Below, in pieces: positions 7,350 to 8,724 of a stretch of 8,724 nucleotides of DNA. The notes under the pieces are model-generated. The model did no database searches. It was given only the letters and a program-made list of their open reading frames with translations, and was not told where the DNA came from. Position 1 is the stretch's first letter. Each line of letters begins with the position of its first letter. Source of the stretch: Calditrichota bacterium (GTDB lineage: Bacteria; Calditrichota; Calditrichia; RBG-13-44-9; J075); the NCBI GenBank assembly GCA_003695285.1, contig RFIL01000036.1:1-8724 (forward strand), read 5' to 3'. Both the position numbers and the translations under genes were made by a program.

Positions 7350-7946
7350 GTGAAACCTATGACGCTCTGGATCATTACAATTACCGTCACCTGTGTGTTC
7401 GTTGTATTGCTGGCACTGATGTGGCTACGTAAGCTTCAATTTGATGCGGTACATAAAAATTTTCTGGAATTAAGTAAGCGAATCTCAGGAAAGGTACTAC
7501 GGAATGGCTTTGCTGAACGGCCACGATTCTCTGGTAAGTTCAAGGGTCAGGATGTCACCATCTCCTTCACCACAGAAAGCAGCAAAAAGGGTCGAAATTA
7601 TTACATCACCCTCACCATGCAGGCTAAATCAAAAATCAATTTTACCGTGCTTTCCAGTCAATGGCTGAATCGAGAAGATTTTTCCAAGGACCATGAATCA
7701 AGAGTGATTCCTTTGAAGGATGGAGAGTACCTGCTGGAGACATCTAAAAAAGGGCAGTTGAAGAAATTAAACACCCAACAAATGGAAGAAGTCATTCATT
7801 CGATTCATCCCTTTGCTTATATTCTTATGGCAAAATCCGGGATGATTCTGGAACGAACTTCCACCAATATAGCAACGGACACGCATCCGGATAAACTTTT
7901 CCCTCTTCTGGAGGGGATGTACCATTTAAAAATGATTGTTGAATAA
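7350..7946 (+). CDS. Unrecognised single-pass membrane protein coupled to the S2P gene
   Basis: I do not recognise this 198-residue protein. It has one hydrophobic N-terminal segment (about 5-26, ending WLRK) and a soluble domain of about 170 residues. The K/R residues just after the helix suggest by the positive-inside rule that the soluble part faces the cytoplasm. Residues 45-100 look beta-rich (RFSGKFKGQDVTISF, NYYITLTM), and 143-198 look mixed helical with a hydrophobic end. No catalytic motif or Cys pair is evident. The GTG start at 7350 immediately follows the S2P stop TAA (7347-7349). An ATG at 7359, three codons on, is an equally possible start. Neither has a good ribosome-binding site, which points to translational coupling to the S2P gene. 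It may be a partner, regulator or substrate of the protease, but that is inference from position only. Confidence 0.75.
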   Translation: MKPMTLWIITITVTCVFVVLLALMWLRKLQFDAVHKNFLELSKRISGKVLRNGFAERPRFSGKFKGQDVTISFTTESSKKGRNYYITLTMQAKSKINFTVLSSQWLNREDFSKDHESRVIPLKDGEYLLETSKKGQLKKLNTQQMEEVIHSIHPFAYILMAKSGMILERTSTNIATDTHPDKLFPLLEGMYHLKMIVE

Positions 7947-7982
7947 AGAATACTTTGGTAGTCATCAGGGGATTTACTTCCC

Positions 7983-8003
7983 AACCAATTTTTTAACCAA
8001 TTT
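7983..8003 (+). repeat. Short direct repeat ahead of era
   Basis: AACCAATTT occurs at 7983-7991 and again at 7995-8003, a 12-base period, immediately before the era ribosome-binding site (AGAGAGG, 8004-8010). It is too short to class as more than a curiosity. No terminator hairpin is visible in the 67-bp gap, which fits read-through from the upstream genes. Confidence 0.4.
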
Positions 8004-8013
8004 AGAGAGGCTT

Positions 8014-8724
8014 ATGAGTTCCGATATACAAGAGCAACTATCAATACCAAAAGATTTTCGTGCTGGCTATGTAGCTGTGGTGGGATTACCCAACGTGGGG
8101 AAATCGACACTGCTAAATCAAATTCTTCATTTTAAACTTTCCATCGTTTCTCCCAAGCCCCAGACGACCCGAAAAAATGTGTTAGGGATATTAAGCGATG
8201 AGAAATATCAAATTGTATTCATCGACACACCGGGAATATTACAACCCAAATACAACCTGCAAAAATATATGCTCAAACAGGTAAAAATGGCCATGGAAGA
8301 CGCTGATGTATTGTTGTACGTGGTAGACGTTACTGACAAACGTCTGGATGTGGATGCTGTAAAGGAGCAATTACAGGGTGTGGAAAAACCGGTGGTCTTA
8401 GCACTTAACAAAATCGATTTAATTGATCGCCGAACACTGTTGCCCATGATTGAGAGCTATAAAGACATTTTTCCTTTTCAGGCTATTATTCCCATTTCCG
8501 CCTTGAAAAACGATGGGCTGGATCGAGTTTTAGATGAACTCATCAAGTGTCTTCCGGAAAATCCACCTTATTTTCCCTCCGATTACTTAAGCAATCAACA
8601 GGAACGGTTTTTTGTGGCGGAAATTATCCGTGAGAAAATTTTCCAGCGCTATGGGGAAGAAATCCCTTATGCCACCCATGTGGACATCGAGGAATTTAAA
8701 GAACGTCCCGGAGGAAAAGATTAC
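8014..8724 (+). CDS. era: GTPase Era, 3' end beyond the window
   Basis: Era binds 16S rRNA near its 3' end and assists maturation of the small ribosomal subunit in the cytoplasm, on the inner face of the membrane. The window holds the first 237 residues with no stop; full Era is about 300. The GTPase motifs are in order: P-loop GLPNVGKST (24-32), switch I with PQTTR (49-53), DTPG (71-74), NKID (132-135) and SAL (162-164). The KH RNA-binding part begins after about residue 195 (ERFFVAEIIREKI, then YATHVDIEEF) and is cut by the window edge. The start at 8014 has AGAGAGG at 8004-8010, a rather close three-base spacing. The N-tail before the first strand is about 17 residues, slightly longer than in typical Era. 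It probably belongs to the S2P transcript. Confidence 0.95.
   Translation, partial: MSSDIQEQLSIPKDFRAGYVAVVGLPNVGKSTLLNQILHFKLSIVSPKPQTTRKNVLGILSDEKYQIVFIDTPGILQPKYNLQKYMLKQVKMAMEDADVLLYVVDVTDKRLDVDAVKEQLQGVEKPVVLALNKIDLIDRRTLLPMIESYKDIFPFQAIIPISALKNDGLDRVLDELIKCLPENPPYFPSDYLSNQQERFFVAEIIREKIFQRYGEEIPYATHVDIEEFKERPGGKDY

Noticed and set aside
8208..8447. Minus-strand open frame opposite era
   Set aside because: It overlaps the conserved GTPase motifs of era and encodes a Ser/Thr-rich product typical of antisense translation.
1..8724. CRISPR array, toxin-antitoxin pair, insertion sequence or defence system
   Set aside because: There are no regularly spaced repeats, transposase motifs or terminal inverted repeats. 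PglZ domains also occur in BREX phage-defence systems, but here the domain is fused to a receiver domain in the PorX layout and no other BREX gene is present.

Overview
The window looks like chromosomal DNA from a free-living bacterium of the FCB (Fibrobacterota-Chlorobiota-Bacteroidota) neighbourhood. The strongest marker is a PorX-type response regulator, a receiver domain fused to a PglZ/alkaline-phosphatase domain, best known from Bacteroidota with a type IX secretion system. The DUF5117/DUF5118-type metzincin protease also fits. However, several genes have good Shine-Dalgarno sites (GGAGG-type), and one promoter is a near-consensus sigma-70 site (TTGAGA-17-TATTAT). Both are unusual for true Bacteroidota, so a related lineage (Calditrichota, KSB1, Marinimicrobia or similar) seems more likely. 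This placement is inference, not proof. Base composition is moderate and even, and I see no sign of recent transfer or mobile DNA.

Layout: 79-381 (+) encodes a small four-helix SPW-repeat-like membrane protein. It ends at a strong intrinsic terminator (396-425), which lies between it and the convergent porX gene (446-2005, -). Upstream of porX on the same strand is a large exported zinc metalloprotease (2166-4913, -). A 318-bp divergent spacer (4914-5231) separates this from thyX (5232-6161, +), the flavin-dependent thymidylate synthase, which ends in a likely terminator whose stem contains the stop codon. A clear promoter (6318-6346) then reads into a probable operon: a site-2-type intramembrane metalloprotease (6372-7349), an unrecognised single-pass membrane protein starting on the next base (7350-7946), and the GTPase era (8014 to the window edge, truncated in its KH domain).

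How the genes fit together: porX and the metzincin may form a two-gene unit, a transcription-factor-like regulator or phosphatase beside a secreted protease. The protease has no recognisable type IX sorting domain, and no PorY kinase or Por component is present here. The S2P and the 198-aa membrane protein look translationally coupled and are candidate partners. ThyX and Era are housekeeping genes. I see no tRNA, rRNA, CRISPR array, insertion sequence, phage gene or defence system, and no clearly new multi-gene system. The most worthwhile leads are the unknown S2P neighbour and the PorX context.
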